A stretch of DNA of 64,000 nt from Flavobacterium sp. (GTDB lineage Bacteria > Bacteroidota > Bacteroidia > Flavobacteriales > Flavobacteriaceae), in NCBI GenBank assembly GCA_023251135.1, contig JAHEZJ010000022.1, forward strand, positions 1 to 64,000. Direction: 5' to 3'. This document shows, piece after piece, positions 1 to 9,900 of this stretch. The notes under the pieces were generated by a model. The model was not told the origin of the DNA. It worked only from the letters and a program-made list of their open reading frames with translations, and made no database searches. A program made the translations under genes and the position numbers. Numbering within the stretch: the stretch's first letter is position 1; each line of letters begins with the position of its first letter.

Positions 1-726
1 ATTGCCAGCACGCACCATCATATTTGGAGGTGACGTATTGCCAGTATCACATGTAAAAGAAATCGCAGCACAAGATCCAAACGTAACCATCGTGAATCAT
101 TACGGTCCAACCGAAAGTACCATTGGAAAATTATTGCACAAAGTAGATCCTGATTTTGATTATGTGACCATCCCGGTTGGAAAATTATTCTCCAACAGTG
201 AAGCTTATATTGTAAGCAGCGACATGTCGTTATGCCCAATTGGAGTTTCTGGAGAATTATTATTAGGAGGAGCAGGAATCTCAAAAGGATATTTGAATCG
301 TGAAGATTTAACCCAGGAGAAATTCATCGCCAACCCATTTGCGGGAGCTAAGAGTGCGGTTTTATACCGAACCGGAGATTTGGTACGCAGAAATGCATTG
401 GGAGAAATTGAATTTTTAGGACGTGTAGACGATCAGGTTAAAATTCGCGGCTATCGTGTCGAATTAAAAGAAATCAGCCGAGTGATTCAGGGATATTCCG
501 GAATTGTACAAAGCGAGGTTTTGTTTAAAGAAGACAGCACAGGCGTTAAACGTTTGGTGAGTTATTTGGTGGCCGAAGAAGGTTATTCAGAGGCTGATTT
601 GAAATCTTATCTTTTAGGAATAGTTCCTGATTATATGGTTCCTCAGGTATTTGTAGTCTTAGATCAGATGCCGTTAACTTCAAACGGAAAGATCGACAGA
701 AAAGCATTACCGGATCCTACCGTTAC
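1..726 (+). repeat. A-domain direct repeat, copy 1 (left end cut by window)
   Basis: This stretch reappears at 3142-3867 with a constant offset of 3141 bp (1047 codons, one NRPS module) and only scattered substitutions. It covers the C-terminal two thirds of an adenylation domain. Similarity drops sharply just after the conserved NGKIDRKALP motif, where the linker to the PCP begins. The pattern fits recent module duplication or gene conversion between A domains. Confidence 0.93.
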
Positions 727-3700
727 CCAGGACCGTGTGTATGTTGCCGCCGAAACTGAAGTAGAAAAAGACCTGGTAGCCATCTGGCAGGATTTACTAA
801 ATGTAGAACAAGTAGGGGTTACCGATGATTTCTTCGAATTAGGAGGGCATTCGTTACTGGCCGTTCGTTTGCTATCAGCGATCAAAACGACACTGAATGT
901 TGCCATCAACATCACCGATATTTTCGATCATACTAATATTGCAGCTTTAGCCGCTTTTATAGAAAGTCAGGACAACACGGCTGTATTGCCTTTGGTAACC
1001 AAACAAGACTTACCGGCAGATATCCCGTTGTCTTATGCGCAGGAGCGTTTGTGGTTTATCGACAGGTTAAAAGGAAGCGAGCATTATCATGTCCCGGTAC
1101 TATTAAACCTGAAAGGAGATTTGAATATAGAATTTCTTTCACGAGCGTTAAATACGATTGTAGAGCGTCATGAAGCATTGCGTACCATTTTTGTTGAAAA
1201 AGAAGGTATTGCCTATCAAAAAGTACAATCTTCAGATGCCTGGGATCTTACTATTTTCACTGCTGTGGCAGATCAGGCTGCATTTATCAAAGAAGAAGTA
1301 AACCGTCCTTTCGATTTGTCTAAAGACTATATGCTGCGTGCAACCGTCATCAAACAATCAGATAATGAGCATATTTTATTGCTGGTTCGTCATCATATTG
1401 CAACCGATGGCTGGTCGACATCACTGATCGTAAATGAGTTTAAAACCTTGTATGCTTCTTATAAAGAAGGAAAAGAAGCCGATTTACCGGTTCTTGATTT
1501 CCAATACACCGATTATGCGGTTTGGCAGCGTTCAGAAATTTCAGGAGATTATTTAGCAGAGAAATTAGCGTATTGGGATTCTAAACTGACGGGAGTTGCT
1601 CCTTCGGCACTTCCTACAGATTACCCAAGACCTGCGGTTCAAAGCGGTTCAGGAGATTATATCAATTTTAAATTAGACAGCGAACGCAGCGAGGCTTTAC
1701 GTGCCTATGCAAAGGAAGAGGGCGTAACCTTATTCATGTTATTGCTGAGTGTTTATAAAGTATTGTTATACCGTCACAGCGGACAGTCGGATATTTGTAT
1801 CGGAACTACCGTTGCCAATCGTCCACAACAGGAATTAGAGTCCATGATCGGATTCTTTGTAAATACTTTGGCCCTTCGCAGTGATTTGTCCGGTAATCCA
1901 TCGTTTAATGAGGTGTTGAAATCGGTAAAACAAACCACTTTAGAAGCGTACAGTCATATCGCTGTTCCGTTTGAAAAAGTAGTAGATCGCGTAGAGAAAG
2001 CGAGAGATAAAAGCAGAAACTCTTTATTCCAGGTCTTGTTTGTTTTAAATAACAACCCGGAGGCTAAGGTGTCTGAATTCAGTGATATTACCATTGAACC
2101 AATGGGAATGGAATACAACATTTCAAAATTTGATTTGACCATTTTTGCCGAAGATAGCCCGGAAGGAATTTCGTTCTCCTTCAACTATTGCACTGATCTT
2201 TTCAGTTCGGCTACAGTAGCAGGATTACTATCACACTACGAAAACCTGCTGACTACTATTTTGGCAGACGGAGGTACAGCTATAGGAAATCTGGCGATGC
2301 TTAGCCCGGAAGAAGAGCAGGCATTAACAGTAGGTTACAATACCGCTGATTATACCTTATCAGGAGAAGGAACCGTATTATCGCTTTTTGAGGCGCAGGT
2401 TGCTAAAACTCCAGATGCAGTTGCTTTTGTGTACAACGATAACCGTATGACATACAAAGAGCTGGACGAAGCAGCTACCAAATTGGCGTATCATTACCAA
2501 CAGACTTATGAGTTACAGCAGAATGATCTGATGGGTATTATGATGGATACTTCGAACTGGTCTTTATTAGGAATCTTATCGATCCTAAAATCAGGAGCAG
2601 GTTATGTGCCAATTGATGCTGCTTTACCAAAAGAGCGTCAGTTGTACATGGTGCAGGAAGCCAATATAAAAGCGTTGTTGATCGAATCAAGCAGTTTGTT
2701 TGACGTAATCGACTTTTCGGTTCCGGTATTTTCACTTGATATTCAGTATGCCGATGTAGCAGCACTGCCACAGGAAGTTACTTTTTCAACATTGGCTACT
2801 GAAGAAACTACCGCTTATGTCGTGTACACTTCAGGAACAACGGGTCAGCCAAAAGGCGTTCAGGTAAGTCACAAGAATCTGGTAGATTATTACGAAGGAT
2901 TAGAGGCTAAAATTTCAATTAGCACCAACAAAAGCTTTGGATTAATGTCTTCGCTTTCTGCCGATTTAGGAAATACCGTACTGTTCGGTTCTTTATTAAG
3001 CGGAGGCTGTTTGCATTTGTTCAACAAAGAATCTTTAATGGATGGGGTGAAACTACAAGCCTATTTTAACACCAACACAATTGATTGTATCAAAATAGTA
3101 CCAAGCCACTGGCAAGCGTTGCGTCTGGATACCGATTTATTATTGCCAGCACGCACCATCATATTTGGAGGTGACGTATTGCCAGTATCACATGTAAAAG
3201 AAATCGCAGCACAAGATCCAAACGTAACCATCGTGAATCATTACGGTCCAACCGAAAGTACAATTGGAAAATTATTACACAAAGTAGATCCTGATTTTGA
3301 TTATGTGACTATCCCGGTTGGAAAATTATTCTCCAACAGTGAGGCTTATATTGTAAGCAGCGACATGTCGTTATGCCCAATTGGTGTTTCTGGAGAACTA
3401 CTATTAGGAGGAGCAGGAATCTCAAAAGGATATTTGAATCGTGAAGATTTAACCCAGGAGAAATTCATCGCCAATCCATTTGCGGGAGCTAAGAGTACGG
3501 TTTTATACCGAACCGGAGATTTGGTACGCAGAAATGCATTGGGAGAAATTGAATTTTTGGGACGTGTAGACGATCAGGTTAAAATTCGTGGCTATCGTGT
3601 CGAATTAAAAGAAATCAGCCGAGTGATTCAGGGATATTCCGGAATTGTACAAAGCGAGGTTTTATTTAAAGAAGACAGCACAGGCGTTAAACGTTTGGTG

Positions 3701-5593
3701 AGTTATTTGGTGGCCGAAGAAGGTTATTCAGAGGCTGATTTGAAATCTTATCTTTCAGGAATAGTTCCGGATTATATGGTTCCTCAGGTATTTGTGGCCT
3801 TAGATCAGATGCCGTTAACTTCAAACGGAAAGATCGACCGAAAAGCATTACCGGACCCTACCATTACAGCAGGACGCGACTATGTTGCACCAACTACAAA
3901 GGTAGAAGAGGATTTGGTTACCATCTGGCAAAATCTGCTTAATGTGGAAGAAGTAGGGGTAACGGATAACTTCTTTGAATTGGGAGGCGATTCTATCATT
4001 GTCATTCAGGTAGTGAGCAGAGCGAAGAAAAAAGGATATCAAATTCAGGTACAAGATTTGTTCGACTATCAAACGATAGCTGAGCTGGCGGTTGCTGCTG
4101 AACAAAATAGTAAAGAGCTAAGCACGGCCGAACAGGGAATCTTAGAAGGAGAAGTGCCTTTATCTCCAATTCAGCAATGGTTTTTCGAAAGAAACGAAAA
4201 CGTGTTTTCACATTTTAATCAGGGCGTTTTATTAAGTATCGATAAAAAGATTGTCAAAGAAAAATTAGAAGAAACAGTAGCCTTAATTACCAAACGTCAC
4301 GACTCGCTCAGATGCAGCTATCAAAAAGAGAGCACAGACGGGCAGACCGAATGGAAACAGTTTTATGGACAACCTGCCAATTTGTATCGTACCGAAACGA
4401 TCGAAGCAGGAACGAACATTGCAGAAGCTGTTACAGCCATTTGTGTAAAATACCAGGAATCACTGGATATCGAAAAAGGAGATTTAGCACGTTTTGTTCT
4501 CATTGAAACACCGGATGCCGAGCAGTACAACCGACTTTTTATGGTTTCTCATCACCTGGCAGTAGACGGAGTTTCGTGGCGATTTATCATTGATGATCTG
4601 GAAACACTTTTAGCAGAAGAAACGCTGGATGAAGCCCAGTATTTAGCCAATAAAAACAACTCTTTCAGAGATTGGATCAACAAGCTGAAAAACTTTGCAG
4701 AAACCGAAGAAATAGAATCTCAGTTAGAGTACTGGCAGCAAATTAATACCGATTATAACCCGCTTCCAACTGATTTTTCGGCCAACAAACCAACCCGACA
4801 AACCAAGAAAACTCAGGTAGGAGTCTTGAGCGAGGAATACACCAAACAGCTATTAAAAGAGGCCAATACAGCCTACAATACTGAAATCAATGATTTGATG
4901 TTAAGCGCACTTCAAATGACCTTTGAAGATGTTTTCGGAACAAAACGACTGGCATTAGGTTTTGAAGGTCACGGAAGAGAAAACGTACTGAAAGACATAG
5001 ATGTGAGCGGTACTACAGGATGGTTTACCAATAAATATCCTGTGATCCTGTCTAAAGGCGATGCAAAAACCGAAGGCGATACGGTAAAATCGGTAAAAGA
5101 AGCGTTGCGCAAAATCCCGACCAAAGGAATGGGATATGGCTGCCTGCGTTACTTACACTCGTCTGATGAAATACGCAGTTCGTTAAAAAATTGCGGATGG
5201 GATGTAGTGTTCAATTATTTGGGACAGATCGATAATGTGCTGAATCAAAGCGCCATTTTTTCAGGAGCCTCAGAATTTTCGGGAGACCATATTAGCCCAA
5301 CTTCCATATTAGAAGAGAAATTTATCATCAAAGCAATTATTGTTGCCAACGAACTTAGAATTTCCTGGGACTATTCGGAAGAACAATATCGTTCAGAGAC
5401 CGTTCAGAATTTGGCTCGTACCTATGTCGAAAATTTAACGCAGCTGATCAAACACTGTATCAATAAAAAAGTGAGCGAAGTGACTCCTTCAGATTTTGGA
5501 TTGAGTGACACCTTAGATTTTAAAGAATTCGACGCTTTATTTGAATCAGAAGCTGAGGTAGATTCAGAGAGCGAAAGTATCCTGAGATTCTAA
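2..5593 (+). CDS. Non-ribosomal peptide synthetase, 5'-partial: (A)-PCP-C-A-PCP-E
   Basis: The gene enters from the left edge, so the first A domain is truncated and the true start is outside. Approximate order in 1863 residues: A fragment 1-235, PCP with phosphopantetheine Ser284 (GGHS), C domain 338-770 with intact HHIATDG at 464-470, full A domain 797-1280, PCP with Ser1331 (GGDS), epimerisation domain 1364-1820 with HHLAVDG at 1517-1523 and EGHGRE. Reading the A2 pocket against GrsA gives D-L-T-K-I-G-H-I-G-K, one step from the published Asp code DLTKVGHIGK; the visible part of A1 has the same residues. Inference: the protein adds two Asp (or beta-modified Asp) residues and epimerises the second. 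GGDS before an E domain is the usual pairing. There is no thioesterase; the chain must pass to the next protein. Family call is very secure, substrate call moderate. Confidence 0.96.
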   Translation: MPARTIIFGGDVLPVSHVKEIAAQDPNVTIVNHYGPTESTIGKLLHKVDPDFDYVTIPVGKLFSNSEAYIVSSDMSLCPIGVSGELLLGGAGISKGYLNREDLTQEKFIANPFAGAKSAVLYRTGDLVRRNALGEIEFLGRVDDQVKIRGYRVELKEISRVIQGYSGIVQSEVLFKEDSTGVKRLVSYLVAEEGYSEADLKSYLLGIVPDYMVPQVFVVLDQMPLTSNGKIDRKALPDPTVTQDRVYVAAETEVEKDLVAIWQDLLNVEQVGVTDDFFELGGHSLLAVRLLSAIKTTLNVAINITDIFDHTNIAALAAFIESQDNTAVLPLVTKQDLPADIPLSYAQERLWFIDRLKGSEHYHVPVLLNLKGDLNIEFLSRALNTIVERHEALRTIFVEKEGIAYQKVQSSDAWDLTIFTAVADQAAFIKEEVNRPFDLSKDYMLRATVIKQSDNEHILLLVRHHIATDGWSTSLIVNEFKTLYASYKEGKEADLPVLDFQYTDYAVWQRSEISGDYLAEKLAYWDSKLTGVAPSALPTDYPRPAVQSGSGDYINFKLDSERSEALRAYAKEEGVTLFMLLLSVYKVLLYRHSGQSDICIGTTVANRPQQELESMIGFFVNTLALRSDLSGNPSFNEVLKSVKQTTLEAYSHIAVPFEKVVDRVEKARDKSRNSLFQVLFVLNNNPEAKVSEFSDITIEPMGMEYNISKFDLTIFAEDSPEGISFSFNYCTDLFSSATVAGLLSHYENLLTTILADGGTAIGNLAMLSPEEEQALTVGYNTADYTLSGEGTVLSLFEAQVAKTPDAVAFVYNDNRMTYKELDEAATKLAYHYQQTYELQQNDLMGIMMDTSNWSLLGILSILKSGAGYVPIDAALPKERQLYMVQEANIKALLIESSSLFDVIDFSVPVFSLDIQYADVAALPQEVTFSTLATEETTAYVVYTSGTTGQPKGVQVSHKNLVDYYEGLEAKISISTNKSFGLMSSLSADLGNTVLFGSLLSGGCLHLFNKESLMDGVKLQAYFNTNTIDCIKIVPSHWQALRLDTDLLLPARTIIFGGDVLPVSHVKEIAAQDPNVTIVNHYGPTESTIGKLLHKVDPDFDYVTIPVGKLFSNSEAYIVSSDMSLCPIGVSGELLLGGAGISKGYLNREDLTQEKFIANPFAGAKSTVLYRTGDLVRRNALGEIEFLGRVDDQVKIRGYRVELKEISRVIQGYSGIVQSEVLFKEDSTGVKRLVSYLVAEEGYSEADLKSYLSGIVPDYMVPQVFVALDQMPLTSNGKIDRKALPDPTITAGRDYVAPTTKVEEDLVTIWQNLLNVEEVGVTDNFFELGGDSIIVIQVVSRAKKKGYQIQVQDLFDYQTIAELAVAAEQNSKELSTAEQGILEGEVPLSPIQQWFFERNENVFSHFNQGVLLSIDKKIVKEKLEETVALITKRHDSLRCSYQKESTDGQTEWKQFYGQPANLYRTETIEAGTNIAEAVTAICVKYQESLDIEKGDLARFVLIETPDAEQYNRLFMVSHHLAVDGVSWRFIIDDLETLLAEETLDEAQYLANKNNSFRDWINKLKNFAETEEIESQLEYWQQINTDYNPLPTDFSANKPTRQTKKTQVGVLSEEYTKQLLKEANTAYNTEINDLMLSALQMTFEDVFGTKRLALGFEGHGRENVLKDIDVSGTTGWFTNKYPVILSKGDAKTEGDTVKSVKEALRKIPTKGMGYGCLRYLHSSDEIRSSLKNCGWDVVFNYLGQIDNVLNQSAIFSGASEFSGDHISPTSILEEKFIIKAIIVANELRISWDYSEEQYRSETVQNLARTYVENLTQLIKHCINKKVSEVTPSDFGLSDTLDFKEFDALFESEAEVDSESESILRF
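3142..3867 (+). repeat. A-domain direct repeat, copy 2
   Basis: In-frame second copy of the sequence at 1-726, inside the same NRPS gene. The C/A boundary and the PCP that follow are less similar than the A domain itself. Homogenisation is therefore confined to the substrate-selecting domain, as far as the window shows. Confidence 0.93.
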
Positions 5594-5645
5594 ACGCTGT
5601 TTTGTACGAACCTTATTTACTATTAATTACCTAACACCAAAACAT

Positions 5646-6911
5646 ATGAAATTACCTGTTTCTTATCACCAGCAAAGGATGTGGTTTATTGATCATTTTG
5701 AAAGAGATTATCTGTATGAAGGAGGGCCTGTTTATCACAATATCCCTTTGAGTTTAACCCTTAAAAAAGAGGTGACCACCAACGAAATTTATCAGGCTTT
5801 TGCACAATTAATCAACCGTCATGATATTTTAAGAACGACCATAATAAAAGAGGGTGATCAGATTTTTCAATCCATTAAAACGCCGGAAGAAATTAGCATA
5901 GAAAACTTGCTTACAGAGCAGTCTGATCTTAAAGAAAATCAGGAAACATTGCGCAAAGGATTTTTCAATTTTGAAAATGAATTACTGGTAAAAGCCTTTT
6001 TTGAACGATTGGAAAATCATACCCGAATACTGTTTGTTTTCCATCACGCTATTGTTGACCGCTACAGTCTTGGTATTCTTAAGGAAGATTTTTTAAGTTT
6101 TATAGCGCATCCCAAAGATTCATTAGGATTCACCATGCAATACAAAGATTTTTCAGAATGGGAACAGGCCGTTGATCCTTACGAAACCGAAACATTGGTT
6201 GCGCATTGGAGAAAACGATTATCCAATCTGCAGGTATTGTACATTCCAACAGATACAGAACGAGTACCGGTACATATTTATAAGGCCGCAACAACTGCTT
6301 TTTCGTTTAGCAAAGACCGTTTGCAATCTTTTGCCGCTATCAATGGCACGACATCACAAATAGTAACGCTGGCGGTTTACAAAATGGCCTTGGCTAAATT
6401 TTCAGGACTTTCTGAAATCGTGATCGGAACCCTTATGGACATGCGCAATCATCTTACCGCATCGACCGTAGGCGCTATCGAAAATCTGGTAGTCTTACAA
6501 TCTGTTTTGGAAGAAAACACAACATTAGCCGAGGCTTGTACCGTTGTGGCCAATACCTGGAATACGGCAGATCTAAACAAGGGAATTCCTTTTGATAAGC
6601 TGGTGGTAGAGATCAATCCTAAAAAGGACATGAGCAGAACCGCACTATTTGATGTTTTATACCTCTACGATCAGCATAACGCTGTTACCGAAGATCAGGA
6701 CGAACCATTTGAGTATAAAAATCAAGGATTAGGAAAATATGATCTTAACCTTTTGGTACAGGAAAAAGAGACCACTTTTGATTTTATACTCACCTATAAC
6801 GACCTCTATTTTCAACCGGGAACCATTGCGGCATTTTTAGAAAGTATGGAAAATATTCTTGAAACCGCTGCAGTACACCAAGAAGAGTTACGAGGTATCG
6901 CATTGTTCTAA
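5646..6911 (+). CDS. Free-standing NRPS condensation-domain protein
   Basis: A single condensation-fold protein of 421 residues, the size of one C domain, with no A or PCP. It begins with the typical C1-like segment (LPVSYHQQRMWF) and has an HHAIVDR motif at 133-139. The catalytic second His and the Asp are kept, but the usual Gly is Arg. It sits 52 bp after an E-terminated NRPS and 56 bp before an NRPS that carries its own C domain, so it is surplus to a simple one-C-per-module count. Possible roles are a trans-acting condensation enzyme, or a structural interface-type domain that recruits a tailoring hydroxylase; sequence alone does not decide. No Shine-Dalgarno is obvious. The start was chosen as the first ATG before the conserved first motif. 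Confidence 0.9.
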   Translation: MKLPVSYHQQRMWFIDHFERDYLYEGGPVYHNIPLSLTLKKEVTTNEIYQAFAQLINRHDILRTTIIKEGDQIFQSIKTPEEISIENLLTEQSDLKENQETLRKGFFNFENELLVKAFFERLENHTRILFVFHHAIVDRYSLGILKEDFLSFIAHPKDSLGFTMQYKDFSEWEQAVDPYETETLVAHWRKRLSNLQVLYIPTDTERVPVHIYKAATTAFSFSKDRLQSFAAINGTTSQIVTLAVYKMALAKFSGLSEIVIGTLMDMRNHLTASTVGAIENLVVLQSVLEENTTLAEACTVVANTWNTADLNKGIPFDKLVVEINPKKDMSRTALFDVLYLYDQHNAVTEDQDEPFEYKNQGLGKYDLNLLVQEKETTFDFILTYNDLYFQPGTIAAFLESMENILETAAVHQEELRGIALF

Positions 6912-6967
6912 TTACAACTTACACAAAAGATTGATTACGCTACTACTAGAAAATACATTTTAAAATC

Positions 6968-9900
6968 ATGGAAAAATTCATAAAACAATTAAAAAGCCTT
7001 GGATTCGAACTTAAAATTGATGGCCAGGATTTAATCTTATTAGGAAAAGAAGGAAAACTGACTCCTTCTGATATTAAAATCATTACAGAACGCCCTGATG
7101 TTACTTCTTTTATTAAAGAAAATAAAGCAGATATCATTACATATTTAAAGAAAGAAGATTTTAAGCTGGACAGAAAAAACATCTCTTCGATGTATGGACT
7201 GAGCCCTGTACAAGAAGGTATCCTGTTTCACAGTACCTATTTGTACAATACAGAATCTAAGGAAAACACAACTTACCACACGCAGTTTGATGTTAGTTTT
7301 TCTTCAAAATTAAATGTAGACCTCTTTAAAAAGGCCTGGCAAAATGTAATCAATAACCACACCATCCTTAGAACCGGATTTATTTATGATAAAGTAAATA
7401 TTCCGATCCAGTTTGTCAATAAAGAAGTAGAAGTTCCGTTGCGTTTTATCGATTTAACAAACGATAGCGATCAGGAAAAAGAAGCAAAGTTCCTCGCCCT
7501 TAAAAATGAAGACCGATTTGAGGATTTCAGCTTTACCAATCCGCCGTTAATGCGTATCACTATTGCTAAGTTTGGAGAGGACGCTTATAAAATGATCTGG
7601 ACAAAACACCACGTATTATGGGATGGATGGTCCGGCCAGGTAATCATTCAGGAAGTAATACGAGCGTACACCAACCTAATGTATGGTACCCCGATCGAGG
7701 CGCAGGTAGAAGATAAATACGAAGATTTTATCAACTACATCAAATCGATAGATGCTTTTGAAGAAAAAGCATTCTGGCAGTCTTATATGAAAGACTTTAG
7801 CGAGCCTTCTTTACTGCCATTTTGTAAAGCAGCGCACGAACGTAATAAAGGAAAAGGAAAATACGAACGTATCAGTATTGATTTTGATGAAGCATTGACA
7901 CAAAAAATCAACGACTTTTCAAAATCAAATCACGTTACACCAAATACACTGACACAAGCGGTATGGGCTATTTTATTGTCAAAATACACAGGCCTTAAAG
8001 ACATCGTGTACGGAGTGACGGTTTCCGGACGTCCGGCAGATTTAAACTATGACAACAAAGTGGGATTGTACATCAACACCATTCCTTTAAGAGCTAAAAT
8101 AGACAACAGTCAGACTATTGCAGCTTTTTTAGACATGCTTCAAAAAACGTCTGTAGGAGCAAGAAATTTTCAGCATACCTCTCTTAGTAAAATCCAGCAA
8201 TGGAATGAAATTAAAGGAGACTGCTTTGACTCTTTACTATCGTTTACCAACTATCCGTCTAAAAGCGGCGATAATTCCCGTAAAGCTGTTTTAGAAATAG
8301 ACAATGTGAATGTAAAAGAAAATAACAACTATCTGCTTTCTATTCAACCGATGCTGAAAGACAAACTTGCGATTGATTTTACGTTCAACAGTTCGATTAT
8401 GGACAGGGCTTTTGTTCAAATGATTACCGAACATTTCAGAACCGCAATATGCAATATGGCAGAAGAGAAATTTACGACCATTGGCGATTTTGACATGCTG
8501 GGTGAAGACGAAATAATAGCACTTACCAAAACCTACAACGCTTCTGAAACCGGATATCCGGCAGATCAGAATATGGTAGAGATCTTTGAAGAAAAAGTAG
8601 CCGCAACTCCAGATGCCATTGCACTAACACTTGATGGGGAAGGAATGACCTATAAAGTATTAAATGAAAAAGCCAATCAGCTGGCAGGATACTTAAAAGA
8701 ACAGGGAGTAGGTCCGGAAAGCATGGTAGGAATGTGCATCAACCGCTCTTTTGAAATGATTATCGGAATTTTCGGAATCTTAAAAGCAGGTGGAGCCTAT
8801 GTACCTATTGATCCGCAATATCCTACGGAACGTATTAACTTTATTCTGAATGATATCGATTCAAAAATTGTATTGGTAAGCACAAAGAGCAGTGAAGTAC
8901 TAAAACTGGAAGATCATATTCAGCTGGTCAATTTAGATCAGGCAGATACACTCTTTTCAGGTTATGCTACAAGCAACCTGGAGTTAGATTTACCCTTATC
9001 CAATCTTGCTTACGTAATCTATACCTCAGGAACAACAGGAGTTCCAAAAGGAGTAATGATCGAGCATGGCAATGTGGTACGACTTTTCTTTACCGATCAG
9101 CCTTTGTTTGATTTTGATGAAAAAGATGTATGGTGTGTATTCCATTCCTATTCTTTTGATTTCTCGGTTTGGGAAATATTCGGAGCCTTATTGTATGGTG
9201 GTCGATTGGTAATTGTTCCGGAGCTTGTAGCAAAAGATACTAAAGCTTTTGCACAGCTGTTAGAAGAAGAGAAAGTAACTGTTTTGAACCAGACACCTTC
9301 AGCATTTAATGCTTTACAAGAGGAGGTAATCGATAAAAAACAAGCCCTGAATGTACGTTATGTTATATTTGGAGGTGAGGCACTTACCCCCGGAGTTCTT
9401 AAACCCTGGGCAGCTCAATATCCGGATTGTTCCCTTATCAACATGTACGGGATCACAGAAACCACAGTACACGTAACTTTCAAGGAAATTGGAGCCCGCG
9501 AAATCGATCTTAACATTAGCGATATAGGAAGACCGATTCCAACAATGGGTTGTTACATACTCGATGAAAATTTTGATTTGGTACCTATGGGCGTTACCGG
9601 TGAGTTATATGTTTCCGGTGCAGGAGTTTCAAGAGGTTATTTAAACCGTCCGGAACTTTCAAAAGAACGTTTTATGACCAACCCGTTTAATCCCGGAGAG
9701 CGTTTGTACAAAACAGGAGATGTCGCAAAAAGACTAACCAGCGGAGATATCGAGTATTTGGGAAGAAACGATAAGCAAATTAAAATTAGAGGATTCAGAA
9801 TCGAACTTGGAGAAGTAGAGGCAGCCCTAAATGTGTGTCCGTATGCAAATCATGCAGCCGTTATTGTACACGAAGATCAATATTATTCTAAAGAATTAGT

